Positions 1 through 7,611 of a DNA stretch of 28,676 nucleotides are shown here, in pieces; positions within the stretch are counted from its first letter, which is position 1, and every line of letters starts with the position of its first letter. The notes under the pieces were generated by a model. The model saw nothing but the letters and a program-made list of their open reading frames with translations. It ran no database searches and was not told the DNA's origin. The position numbers and the translations under genes were made by a program. The stretch comes from Sphingobacteriaceae bacterium UBA6709 (GTDB lineage: Bacteria > Bacteroidota > Bacteroidia > Sphingobacteriales > Sphingobacteriaceae): contig DKIV01000008.1 of assembly GCA_002454425.1 (NCBI GenBank), positions 180,798 to 209,473 of the forward strand. Direction: 5' to 3'.

Positions 1-10
1 GGGCAATAGT

Positions 11-54
11 CGATGAGATGCCCATGAAATGCCTATGACTTGTCGATGAAATGT
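11..54. repeat. Degenerate 11-bp tandem repeat, four units
   Basis: Four consecutive 11-bp blocks start at 11, 22, 33 and 44: cgatgagatgc, ccatgaaatgc, ctatgacttgt and cgatgaaatgt. All share nnATGAnnTGy-like spacing. A fifth block starts cgat at 55 and then diverges into the longer terminal repeat. The period is close to one helical turn, as in protein-binding iterons, but I see no gene nearby that would use it. The last window bases (28663-28673) hold one more unit in reverse orientation. The repeat is seen directly; any function is unknown. Confidence 0.7.
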
Positions 55-118
55 CGATCACCACCCGAGCGTCTCTCGAGTCTGTCCCGAATCAGTCTCG
101 AACCAGGTGGGTCGCAAG
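41..118 (+). repeat. Left copy of a 78-bp edge inverted repeat
   Basis: This stretch aligns without gaps to the reverse complement of 28599-28676, with 8 mismatches in 78 by eye. Four of the mismatches cluster at 83-88. It includes a hairpin-like core, gagcgtctctcgag, and ends in caggtgggtcgcaag; gtcgcaag occurs again at 124-131. It lies between the 11-bp tandem array and the 3' end of lrgB. The pattern suggests a dispersed intergenic repeat family. No ORF of note crosses it. Confidence 0.85.
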
Positions 119-172
119 TACCCGTCGCAAGAGCGGATTGGGGAGACATTCCCGATGTGCTTCGGGGAACTG

Positions 173-880
173 TTAGAATTTAATCCAGATGCTAAGAAGC
201 TGGATAATATACGGCGTAAGGAGGGCGGTAAAAATACCGTTAACAATTAAACCAAGACTTGAGAATGCTCCGAATGTCGGACTTATTTCCAGCGACTTAG
301 ATGTTCCTACCGCATGAGCTGCCGTGCCCATAGACAACCCTTGCGATACTGGATTATGTACACGCATCCACTTCATGATACGATAGCCGTATATAGAGCC
401 GAAAATACCTACTACGATCACCACCGAAGCAGTAAGAGCGGGAATTCCACCGATGGTTTTAGTGACTTCAATCGCAATAGGCGTTGTAACAGATTTCGGA
501 GCGAGCGAGAAAATTATCTCCTTACTGGCGCCCAGAGCCTTGGCAATCAATACTACGCTGACGATGCCAGCCACGCAGCCTGCCAATTCGGAAAGGACAA
601 TATGTATGGTTTGCTTTTTTATACGTTCCAACTGCTTATACAAGGGTACCCCTAAAGCAACGACCGTGGGTTTAAGGAAAAAATCGATCACCTTGCTTCC
701 ATCCCGATATACCGCGTAATCAATGTTAAACACTGAAAGAAAAGCGATAATGATGACGATGGTTACCAGTATAGGATTTAATAATACGATACGGGTACGT
801 TTTTCGAGTTGCTGCGAAAAAAAGAAAGCGGCAAAGGTGAACGATACGATGAACACCGGACTTTGTAAAAACTCTCTCAT
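173..880 (-). CDS. lrgB: LrgB/CidB/YohK-family membrane protein
   Basis: This 235-residue, highly hydrophobic protein has about seven predicted membrane segments and acts in the inner membrane. It carries the family signatures LAPKSVTTPIA near the middle and GTAAHAVGTSKS in the C-terminal third, and its length is normal. LrgB partners LrgA. The pair was first described as holin/antiholin-like modulators of murein hydrolase activity. Relatives transport small carboxylates: pyruvate in Bacillus PftAB and glycolate/glycerate in plant PLGG1. The ATG at 880 overlaps the lrgA stop by 4 bp (ATGA), which points to translational coupling. Whether this pair affects lysis or carboxylate transport cannot be decided here. 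No sensor kinase or regulator lies next to it. Confidence 0.93.
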   Translation of the reverse strand: MREFLQSPVFIVSFTFAAFFFSQQLEKRTRIVLLNPILVTIVIIIAFLSVFNIDYAVYRDGSKVIDFFLKPTVVALGVPLYKQLERIKKQTIHIVLSELAGCVAGIVSVVLIAKALGASKEIIFSLAPKSVTTPIAIEVTKTIGGIPALTASVVIVVGIFGSIYGYRIMKWMRVHNPVSQGLSMGTAAHAVGTSKSLEISPTFGAFSSLGLIVNGIFTALLTPYIIQLLSIWIKF

Positions 881-1215
881 AATTTTTTTCTTAAAATTTG
901 ATGTACCCAGCCTGTAACAATTAGCACTACGACAGTACTTGCTATAGAGGCTACGAAAATAGGAATCAGGTTAGCCTCAATGATGTCGAGATAAAGCATG
1001 ATGGAGACGCCCGAAGGAACGAAAAATAAGGCAAGATTTTTGGAAAGGAAATCAGCCATTCCCTGCACCCATTTTTGCTTAACCCAACCCAGTTTTAGAA
1101 GCGTGGCCAGCAGAATCATGCCGATAATGCTGGAGGGAAGCTTGACTCCGGTAAGGCTTACTATGAGTTCGCCGACAGCAAGACATCCGAAAACTATTAC
1201 GCATTGCTTAATCAT
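877..1215 (-). CDS. lrgA: LrgA/CidA/YohJ-family membrane protein
   Basis: This 112-residue protein has four hydrophobic segments and the two family hallmarks, LPSSIIGMILL (about residues 26-36) and LFFVPSGVSIM (about 63-73). The length is typical of LrgA/CidA. It is the first gene of a two-gene unit with lrgB, with the stop and start overlapping as ATGA. LrgA-type proteins are thought to oligomerise in the inner membrane with LrgB as a holin-like or metabolite-transport complex. The region upstream (1216-1380) holds a possible -7 box and an 11-bp near-palindrome, listed separately. Confidence 0.93.
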   Translation of the reverse strand: MIKQCVIVFGCLAVGELIVSLTGVKLPSSIIGMILLATLLKLGWVKQKWVQGMADFLSKNLALFFVPSGVSIMLYLDIIEANLIPIFVASIASTVVVLIVTGWVHQILRKKL

Positions 1216-1284
1216 TTTGAACGATTTTGATGTATATGAGGCGCCAATTAAAGGCCTCCGCTATTTCGGGCCTCTTCGACTAAA

Positions 1285-1302
1285 CAAAATTACGATAATC
1301 GT
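1285..1302 (-). promoter_or_regulatory. Possible lrgA promoter with overlapping palindrome
   Basis: On the minus strand, 1292-1285 reads TAATTTTG, a match to the Bacteroidota -7 consensus TAnnTTTG, about 70 bp upstream of the lrgA ATG. It abuts ACGATAATCGT (1292-1302), palindromic around one central base. No good -33 TTTG lies at the usual distance. The palindrome could be an operator. This is inference from short motifs in AT-rich DNA. Confidence 0.3.
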
Positions 1303-1380
1303 TTAGTATGGATTTGCTATTTGTTATTTTTTTAACTGACCTACATCAAAATTAATTGATTAGCAAAAATTATAAGAGAA

Positions 1381-1407
1381 GGTGTACATCTATAACAGAT
1401 GCACACC
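1381..1407 (-). terminator. Hairpin downstream of surE
   Basis: The arms ggtgtacatct and agatgcacacc pair over 11 bp with one mismatch around a 5-nt loop, 5 bp after the surE stop. On the minus strand the hairpin is followed by a U-rich stretch (ttctcttataattttt) rather than an immediate U-run. Its position supports transcription termination of surE. Confidence 0.6.
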
Positions 1408-1412
1408 CGCTT

Positions 1413-2138
1413 TTAACCGTTCGCCTTTTCGCGAAGCATCAACTCATTCGTGAGGTCAAGACGCAACGGGGTTATAGAGACAAAATCATTATCCACAGCC
1501 CAGCGATCGGTGCCCTCTTCGGCTGGCTCCAAAGGGGTAACGGTAAACCAATAATGTTTCCGCCCCAAGGGATCGGTACCTGGAACGATCGTTCCATCAT
1601 ACAAACGCACGGACTGCCGCGTCCATCGCGTATCACGGGGACGTTGCGGGAAATTCACGTTATATAATGCCAACTCCTTATCGGCAAGAAGGGTGCTTAG
1701 CGTTTTTTCTACGAAGGGAGCTAGCAGGTCAAAATCGGGCTCTGTATCACCTACAGGAGTACTTAACGCAATACCTTTAATACCCAGTAAAACAGCCTGC
1801 TTAGCAGCAGCCAGCGTACCGGAGTGCCACATTCCGTTTCCAAGATTCGGACCCATATTTATACCGGAAAGCACCACATCGGTTTTAGACCAAAGGTGCG
1901 TACCCAAGGCGACACAATCAGCTGGAGTACCATTAACACGGTAGGCCTCAATACCCGGAAATTCTATAGGTGACTTACGATAGCTCAGGGGACGCGAGTG
2001 TGTAACAGCGTGCCCCATGGAGGATTGCTCAACGTCAGGTGCCACTACACGAACTTCACCAAATCGCGAAGCTATACGTGCCAAAGCAGCTATGCCCGGG
2101 CTGTAGATCCCATCGTCATTTGTTATCAGGATTCTCAT
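1413..2138 (-). CDS. surE: 5'/3'-nucleotidase SurE
   Basis: SurE is a metal-dependent phosphatase that removes phosphate from nucleoside 5'- and 3'-monophosphates in the cytoplasm; some homologues also act on short polyphosphate. The N-terminus MRILITNDDG places the metal ligands at D8 and D9. The QSS segment at residues 38-40 and SGINMGPNLG (N94) match the other conserved active-site positions. The length of 241 residues is normal. A start at 2144 would be TTG and add two residues; the ATG at 2138 gives the canonical N-terminus, so I chose it. It is a single-gene unit, divergent from the lipid kinase gene and followed by a hairpin. Stationary-phase roles known in other bacteria are not shown here. 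Confidence 0.96.
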   Translation of the reverse strand: MRILITNDDGIYSPGIAALARIASRFGEVRVVAPDVEQSSMGHAVTHSRPLSYRKSPIEFPGIEAYRVNGTPADCVALGTHLWSKTDVVLSGINMGPNLGNGMWHSGTLAAAKQAVLLGIKGIALSTPVGDTEPDFDLLAPFVEKTLSTLLADKELALYNVNFPQRPRDTRWTRQSVRLYDGTIVPGTDPLGRKHYWFTVTPLEPAEEGTDRWAVDNDFVSITPLRLDLTNELMLREKANG

Positions 2139-2280
2139 AAGCAAAAAAATTAATTAGATAGTATGTTCGTTTTCAATGCGCCAATATGCCTCCTTCTATT
2201 ATCCGAATAATATTTTCGACATATTTTCTTCTTTTATAGCCAACCAAAAAAGGTAAACTATGTTTTAATGAAATCAACCT

Positions 2281-3174
2281 ATGAAAAAAGCTACTATCTT
2301 TCACAATCCAGGCGCCGGCGATGAGGAGCACGGCGAACGTGCCATCATTCGCATGGCAGAATCATTGGGCTACCACTGCAAATATCTTTCGACAAAGGAG
2401 AATTTTAAGGATAAGGTAGGCAGCAATAATGAGCTCTTTATTATTGCCGGCGGCGACGGTACGGTGCGCAAATTGTGTAAAAAATTCTTGTTGAACGCTC
2501 CATTCAACCAGGTTCCCCTTTGTCTGCTGCCCAAGGGTACGGCAAACAACATCGCCTACACATTGGGTGTGCGCGACAGCGAGCGGCAGGCACGCGCGAT
2601 CATCAAACAACATAAGCAACTGTCTTTTGACGTGTGGAATGTGCAGCGGATACCGGGCGTAAGCTTTTTTGTTGAAGCATTGGGTTTCGGACTGTTCCCG
2701 ACATTGATAAAGGAGATGCGTCAGCTGGACGATATCTATCGGGATGAGCCGGAGAAGAAACTGGGACTTGCCAAAGACAAACTCCATATTCTTAGTCACG
2801 AGCTGCCCATGCAGCGTTATGAAATCTATGCCGATGGCAAGAATTATTCTGGCGATTATCTTATGGTGGAACTTATGAACATTAAATCCATAGGCCCCAA
2901 CCTTATTCTTTCCAAAGAGGCAAATCCCTGCGATGGCATGCTTGATCTGGTGCTTTTTGGCAAGGAAGACCGGGAAAAGTTGTGTAAACATCTAAAAGCT
3001 AAAAGCTCCGGTAAAAGAAGCGCCTTCAAACCCAATATTATCAGCGCTAAGAAAATTGATATCGTTACAGAAGAAAAACTTTGCCATGCAGATGATGAGC
3101 TTATAGAGTTGAACAGGGCAGCAACGATAAAAGTACGCCTGGGAAAGACGCCCCTGAATTTCCTTATACCTTAA
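2281..3174 (+). CDS. Diacylglycerol kinase-family lipid kinase
   Basis: This 297-residue soluble protein belongs to the DAGK catalytic family (DgkB/YegS/BmrU type). It has an NPGAG motif at residues 9-13, the nucleotide-binding GGDGT at 57-61 and LPKGTANN at about 83-90, followed by the usual C-terminal beta-sandwich half. Enzymes of this family phosphorylate diacylglycerol or related lipids using ATP, feeding phospholipid recycling at the inner membrane. The substrate here is not predictable; sphingoid bases are a possibility, since many Sphingobacteriales make sphingolipids. The gene lies divergent from surE and 126 bp upstream of glgX, with no terminator seen between them, so read-through into glgX is possible. 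Confidence 0.9.
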   Translation: MKKATIFHNPGAGDEEHGERAIIRMAESLGYHCKYLSTKENFKDKVGSNNELFIIAGGDGTVRKLCKKFLLNAPFNQVPLCLLPKGTANNIAYTLGVRDSERQARAIIKQHKQLSFDVWNVQRIPGVSFFVEALGFGLFPTLIKEMRQLDDIYRDEPEKKLGLAKDKLHILSHELPMQRYEIYADGKNYSGDYLMVELMNIKSIGPNLILSKEANPCDGMLDLVLFGKEDREKLCKHLKAKSSGKRSAFKPNIISAKKIDIVTEEKLCHADDELIELNRAATIKVRLGKTPLNFLIP

Positions 3175-3300
3175 AGGGGGGCACAAAGAAAGTCGGTAAT
3201 TAATACGTTACGCAGGGTACAGGCTATCATAATTTATTATATTGCACACAGCGGTCGGCTTTATTAGAGAGCTAACCCACCCACGCTTAATATAAAATAT

Positions 3301-5346
3301 ATGAATTGCTGGTTTGCTACTGAAGGCTCGCCTTACCCTCTTGGTGCGAGCTATATCGAGAGTGATGATAGCTTCAACTTCGCGCTGTACTCAAAACACG
3401 CGGCTGTCGTTGACCTCCTGCTTTATCGGGAAGATGATTATGAAACACCGGTTGTTAGCTTAAGACTCGATCCCTATGCCAATAAGACGCTGCGCATATG
3501 GCATATCAGAATAAAAAAATCGGATATGAAAGGGGCTACATTATATGCCTACCAGATTGACGGAACTCTGGGCAACCTGTCGCCGCATTTTCATAAGTTC
3601 GATCCGCAGAAAATCCTTCTCGACCCGTATGCTCGTGAAGTGATCTTCCCTCCCGAATTCAATAGAGATGATGCCGAACAATCCGGCTCCAATGCCGGAC
3701 GTGCCCCCTTAGGGATGATTAGTCCCGAAGAGCCTTTTGACTGGCAAGGCGACGTTCCCATGCGGCACTCGCATGATCTTATCATCTATGAGATGCACGT
3801 GCGGGGCTTTAGTCGCAATAAAAACTCGGGTATTGAGCGCTCGCGGGCGGGCACCTACGCGGGAATTATTGATAAAATACCCTACCTCAAGGAGCTTGGC
3901 GTTACCGCTGTGGAGCTGATGCCAATCCATCAGTTTGATCCTACAGAGAAAAACTACTGGGGTTACATGCCACTAAACTTCTTCGCCCCTCATAAGGCTT
4001 ATACTTCCGATCAGAGTCATGGAGGCGCCATTCGGGAATTTAAGACCATGGTTCGCGAGTTGCATAAAGCAGGCCTGGAGGTAATTCTGGATGTAGTGTT
4101 TAACCATAGCTCCGAAGGCGATATCTCGGGTCCGGTATATTCTTTTAAGGGAATAGATAACAGTACTTATTATCTGATGCACGATAATGATGAAAACCCA
4201 TATTTGAATTACAGTGGCACCGGTAATACCTTCAGAACCGACCATCCGGCGGTGCAACAGCTAATTATGGATAGTCTGCGTTATTGGGTAAAAGAAATGC
4301 ATATTGATGGCTTCCGGTTTGATCTGGCGTCGGTATTCAGCAGAAAGTCGGACGGCAGCATAGGCTCCACTCCTATTTTTGATCAGATAGCGGCAGACCC
4401 GAACCTGGCAAACATACGCCTGATCGCGGAACCCTGGGATGCCGGAGGCTTATATCAGTTGGGACGCGCTTTTCCCGGAGTACGCTGGTATCAGTGGAAT
4501 GGCGGCTTCCGCGACGACATACGTCGCTTCGTTCGCGGTGACGCGGGCCTGGTCGGCAACGCGATACAGCGGCTCTACGGCAGCGATGATCTTTTCCCGG
4601 ATGATCCTTTCCATGCCTACCGACCGCATCAAAGCATCAATTATCTGAATTCTCACGATGGCTTTACCCTCTGGGATCAGGTATCGTACAATAACAAACA
4701 CAATTTTGCCAATGGCCAGAATAATCAGGATGGTCATGAACATAACTACAGCTGGAACTGCGGCTGGGAAGGCGACTCCAATGTTCCGGAGATGATATTG
4801 AGGCTGCGCCGGCGGCAGGCAAGAAATTTCTTCGCACTCCTGATGTTGTCTAATGGTACGCCCATGTTCCTGGCGGGTGACGAATTCCTGAATACGCAAA
4901 AAGGTAATAACAACCCCTATAATCAGGACAATAAAACCAGCTGGATTGACTGGAGCAGGAAAGAACAGATGCAGGAGCATTTTGAATTTGTGAAAGCGCT
5001 GATAAAATTTAGAAAAGATCATCTTTCAATTTGCCGCAGTCGTTTCTGGCGCGAAGATGTGCAGTGGTTTGGCGCCAATGGTGCCACCCGCTATGACTAT
5101 GACGCGCACAGCTTCTCGTTCCTGCTTTCGGGCAAGAAATTCAATGAAAAGGATTTGTATATCATGGTCAACATGGACTGGTCGGAACAGATATTTTCTT
5201 TTATGAAGGCAGGCAAATGGATACAGGTAATATCAACATTTGAAGATGGGGCTCAGGCCTTTGCACCCAAAGAAATTAAGTTTCCATTAATGCAGATGAA
5301 AGTTCCGGGCCGCACCATTCTTGTCTTTGAGAAACAGGACTCCTAA
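3301..5346 (+). CDS. glgX: Glycogen debranching enzyme GlgX (GH13)
   Basis: GlgX hydrolyses alpha-1,6 branch points of glycogen or phosphorylase limit dextrins in the cytoplasm. The 681-residue protein starts with a CBM48-like beta-sandwich (about 10-130) followed by the GH13 barrel. The four GH13 regions are visible: DVVFNH (264-269), DGFRFD with nucleophile D341, LIAEPWD with acid/base E377, and NSHDG with D453. The C-terminal sandwich (about 580-681) ends normally. Length and motifs indicate an intact enzyme. Other glycogen genes (glgA, glgB, glgC, glgP, trehalose genes) are absent from the window, so it is an orphan locus. GlgX and isoamylase/TreX relatives are hard to tell apart by eye; GlgX fits best. 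Confidence 0.93.
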   Translation: MNCWFATEGSPYPLGASYIESDDSFNFALYSKHAAVVDLLLYREDDYETPVVSLRLDPYANKTLRIWHIRIKKSDMKGATLYAYQIDGTLGNLSPHFHKFDPQKILLDPYAREVIFPPEFNRDDAEQSGSNAGRAPLGMISPEEPFDWQGDVPMRHSHDLIIYEMHVRGFSRNKNSGIERSRAGTYAGIIDKIPYLKELGVTAVELMPIHQFDPTEKNYWGYMPLNFFAPHKAYTSDQSHGGAIREFKTMVRELHKAGLEVILDVVFNHSSEGDISGPVYSFKGIDNSTYYLMHDNDENPYLNYSGTGNTFRTDHPAVQQLIMDSLRYWVKEMHIDGFRFDLASVFSRKSDGSIGSTPIFDQIAADPNLANIRLIAEPWDAGGLYQLGRAFPGVRWYQWNGGFRDDIRRFVRGDAGLVGNAIQRLYGSDDLFPDDPFHAYRPHQSINYLNSHDGFTLWDQVSYNNKHNFANGQNNQDGHEHNYSWNCGWEGDSNVPEMILRLRRRQARNFFALLMLSNGTPMFLAGDEFLNTQKGNNNPYNQDNKTSWIDWSRKEQMQEHFEFVKALIKFRKDHLSICRSRFWREDVQWFGANGATRYDYDAHSFSFLLSGKKFNEKDLYIMVNMDWSEQIFSFMKAGKWIQVISTFEDGAQAFAPKEIKFPLMQMKVPGRTILVFEKQDS

Positions 5347-5380
5347 GGACTCCAAATACGAATCTGGAAAAAGCACCGAT

Positions 5381-5397
5381 GTTAAAGTTGCTTTAAC
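5381..5397 (+). repeat. Perfect small hairpin after glgX
   Basis: GTTAAAG, a 3-nt ttg loop and CTTTAAC form a perfect 7-bp stem 35 bp after the glgX stop. It has no U-run, so it is more likely a 3'-end stabilising structure or chance than a terminator. Confidence 0.35.
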
Positions 5398-5433
5398 CAC
5401 ATACGGGAAGCTAAAGACACCTGAGCATAAAGG

Positions 5434-5469
5434 AAGGGGGCATGCAACAATCATTGTTACAGCCCCCTT
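5434..5469. terminator. Shared hairpin between convergent glgX and barrel gene
   Basis: AAGGGGGC (5434-5441) pairs perfectly with GCCCCCTT (5462-5469). The loop holds a second inner pairing, AACAA with TTGTT. It lies between the convergent glgX and outer-membrane barrel genes. U-runs are short on both sides, so termination efficiency is uncertain, but the position suits a bidirectional terminator. Confidence 0.6.
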
Positions 5470-5536
5470 TCATATCATAAAGCAACAATAGCATGTGCTA
5501 CGCTGAAGCCAGCAAAATCTTAAATAGCGTAAGTTT

Positions 5537-6139
5537 CTAGCCGCGATGCTTTTTTCCGAACAGTGTCTTGCTTACTCCTACACCCAGAATCCAGGTATCA
5601 TAAGCTTTCCACTTTACGTCATACGCTAATTCAACACCGAAGCCCCAACCGTTACGTCCGGCAAATTCGTAGCCTGTACCCACGGTGGTAAGAAAGAAAT
5701 TTTCACTTTTCTCAAATTCAGCACCTGCACCGGCGTTGACCACGAAATGCGGCAACAAGGTGAAGGATCCAACAACCTTAGAGGCTACGGGGCGTTCGCG
5801 TTCAATGGTTCTTGTCATTTGTCCGTTTTCCATCTTTTCAATGGAGAAGTCGTCAAGTAACACATCATTGTGCAAACCAATGGCCCAACGATCGGTGATC
5901 AGATAATCGTAGTTTAAGGCCAACGAACTGCCGATCTTCCATTTCTTTCCTTTTTCGGCAAAGTTCTCATGGATATGAGTCTGCCCTACTGCTACCGTAA
6001 TCTTGTGCCCGCCTTTTTCAGATTCTTCTTTTTCTGCCCGCTCCTGAGCAAAGGTCCCAAATGAAAAGAACACGCTTGCGGTCATTGTTAAACAAAGAGC
6101 AAGCGTGTTCTTTTTAAGTTTGATGTACATGTCGTTCAT
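5537..6139 (-). CDS. Small outer-membrane beta-barrel protein
   Basis: About 200 residues. It has an N-terminal signal peptide (basic start, hydrophobic core, cleavage likely after TFAQ) and a short charged Glu/Lys stretch. Then come alternating amphipathic beta strands rich in Gly, Tyr and Trp, such as WGFGVELAYDV, with a strand-like C-terminal segment. This fits an eight-stranded OmpW/OmpX-like or generic outer-membrane barrel; no specific function is recognisable. The reading frame extends to a TTG at 6151, but ATG codons at 6139 and 6130 give a better signal peptide, so the true start is one of these. It is a single gene, convergent with glgX and downstream of the E2 gene on the same strand, with 93 bp between the E2 stop and this start. 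Confidence 0.75.
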   Translation of the reverse strand: MNDMYIKLKKNTLALCLTMTASVFFSFGTFAQERAEKEESEKGGHKITVAVGQTHIHENFAEKGKKWKIGSSLALNYDYLITDRWAIGLHNDVLLDDFSIEKMENGQMTRTIERERPVASKVVGSFTLLPHFVVNAGAGAEFEKSENFFLTTVGTGYEFAGRNGWGFGVELAYDVKWKAYDTWILGVGVSKTLFGKKHRG

Positions 6140-6232
6140 TATTTGTATCAATTATGTTACAAATAAACACATAAGGAGGGAAACCTTAATTGACGAAGGT
6201 CACATATACACTTAATCCATATATGAATTCTA

Positions 6233-7573
6233 TTAAAAATCGGCGTTAAGATCCCATGCCTCCAGAATATCGGCAACCCGACGCAGGAATTTGCCTCCCA
6301 GGGCGCCATCAACCACACGGTGATCGTACGACATAGAAAGATACATCTTGTGACGTATGGCAATTACATCGCCATATTCCGTTTCCAGAACCGCTGGCTT
6401 TTTCTGAATGGTGCCTACCGCCAGGATAGCTACCTGTGGCTGATTAATAATGGGTACGCCCATAATATTTCCAAATGAGCCAATGTTGGTAAGGGTAAAC
6501 GTACCGTCTTTTACCTCATCTGGTAACAACTTATTATTTCGCGCGCGACCGGCAAGATCATTGACAGAGCGGGTTAGTCCGACAAGACTCAACTGATCGG
6601 CATTTTTTATTACCGGAACGATGAGGTTTCCTGTTGGAAGTGCCGCGGCCATGCCGATGTTTATGTTGCGATGGCGGATGATATTATTGCCATCCACAGA
6701 AACATTTATGAGCGGCATTTCTCTTATCGCGCGGGCTACGGCCTGTACGAAAATGGGCGTATACGTAATTTTCTGTCCCTCACGTTTTTCAAAGGCTGAT
6801 TTTACGCGTTCGCGCCATTTCACCAGATTGGTAACGTCAGCTTCTACAAATGAAGTAACGTGAGGAGATACCTGCTTGCTCATGACCATGTGCGAGGCAA
6901 TCATGCGACGCATACGATCCATCTCTATAATTTCATCACCTTCTGATACATATACAGGAGGCGGGGTCTGTTGAGGTATGGTAACAGACGCTTCCTGATA
7001 TGACGGTGCCGCGGGAGCAGGCTTGACAGTTGGAGCGGCAACGCTTCCGGCCGTAGAGACTTTATTATTTTTAATAAAATCGAGGATATCAGCCTTTGTA
7101 ACGCGACCTTCAGCGCCTGTGCCTACAATCTGCTCGAGCTGAGCCGTGGAAATCCCTTCCTCAGCGGCAATACTTTTTACTAAAGGAGAGTAAAAACGTG
7201 AGCTTGCGGAACTTTCGGCATTTTCGCGAGGAGTATCATGCTGAGTAAAGGTCAGACCCGGTATCTCTGTAGGTAGCTCCTCCTCGTGATGTTGTACTTC
7301 AGCCTGTGCTTCATTGGAAGGACTTTCATCACCTTCAATTTCAATGATGGCCAGCGCCTGTCCCACGAGGGCAACGTTATCCTTCTCTACTAATATCTCA
7401 CGTAGAGTGCCCGATACAGGTGAAGGAACTTCAGAATCTACTTTGTCGGTAGCAATTTCTACCACCGCTTCATCTTCCGAAATGGTATCGCCTGGTTTCT
7501 TAAGCCAGTTAGTGACAGTAGCTTCAGCCACACTTTCGCCCATTCTCGGAAGTATTAATTCATATTTAGTCAT
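6233..7573 (-). CDS. 2-oxoacid dehydrogenase E2 (dihydrolipoamide acyltransferase)
   Basis: This is the core acyltransferase of a 2-oxoacid dehydrogenase complex, moving acyl groups from lipoyl-lysine to CoA. Domains in order in 446 residues: one lipoyl domain (1-80) with lipoyl-lysine K44 in ATDKV; an acidic linker; a peripheral-subunit-binding domain (127-167, ending EGRVTKADI); an Ala/Pro-rich linker; and the catalytic domain (215-446) with HRVVDG at 418-423 (H418, D422). It is complete. E1 and E3 genes are not in the window. The single lipoyl domain and overall style fit a branched-chain (BCKDH-type) E2 as well as a pyruvate E2, so substrate is left open. It follows cinA with a 38-bp gap that contains a possible promoter. 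Confidence 0.92.
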   Translation of the reverse strand: MTKYELILPRMGESVAEATVTNWLKKPGDTISEDEAVVEIATDKVDSEVPSPVSGTLREILVEKDNVALVGQALAIIEIEGDESPSNEAQAEVQHHEEELPTEIPGLTFTQHDTPRENAESSASSRFYSPLVKSIAAEEGISTAQLEQIVGTGAEGRVTKADILDFIKNNKVSTAGSVAAPTVKPAPAAPSYQEASVTIPQQTPPPVYVSEGDEIIEMDRMRRMIASHMVMSKQVSPHVTSFVEADVTNLVKWRERVKSAFEKREGQKITYTPIFVQAVARAIREMPLINVSVDGNNIIRHRNINIGMAAALPTGNLIVPVIKNADQLSLVGLTRSVNDLAGRARNNKLLPDEVKDGTFTLTNIGSFGNIMGVPIINQPQVAILAVGTIQKKPAVLETEYGDVIAIRHKMYLSMSYDHRVVDGALGGKFLRRVADILEAWDLNADF

Positions 7574-7593
7574 GCAATTAATATTGATCAGTG

Positions 7594-7601
7594 CAAACTT
7601 A
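7594..7601 (-). promoter_or_regulatory. Possible -7 box for the E2 gene
   Basis: The minus strand reads TAAGTTTG, matching TAnnTTTG, 20 bp upstream of the E2 ATG in the short cinA-E2 gap. No clear -33 element is seen. If active, it would let E2 be expressed independently of lptD-cinA. Confidence 0.35.
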
Positions 7602-7611
7602 TATAAAATGT

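Noticed and set aside
149..169. ttcccga...tcggggaa hairpin as the lrgB terminator
   Set aside because: The short stem needs a bulge and has no U-run on the minus strand; not strong enough to list as a terminator.
2362..2991. 209-residue minus-strand reading frame inside the lipid kinase gene
   Set aside because: It lies wholly opposite a gene with clear DAGK motifs and has no recognisable family; a shadow frame.
4450..5022. 190-residue minus-strand frame inside glgX
   Set aside because: It is antisense to conserved GH13 sequence and has no domain signature; a shadow frame.
5335..5353. Direct repeat ggactcc on both sides of the glgX stop codon
   Set aside because: Only 7 bp, without mobile DNA between the copies; probably chance.
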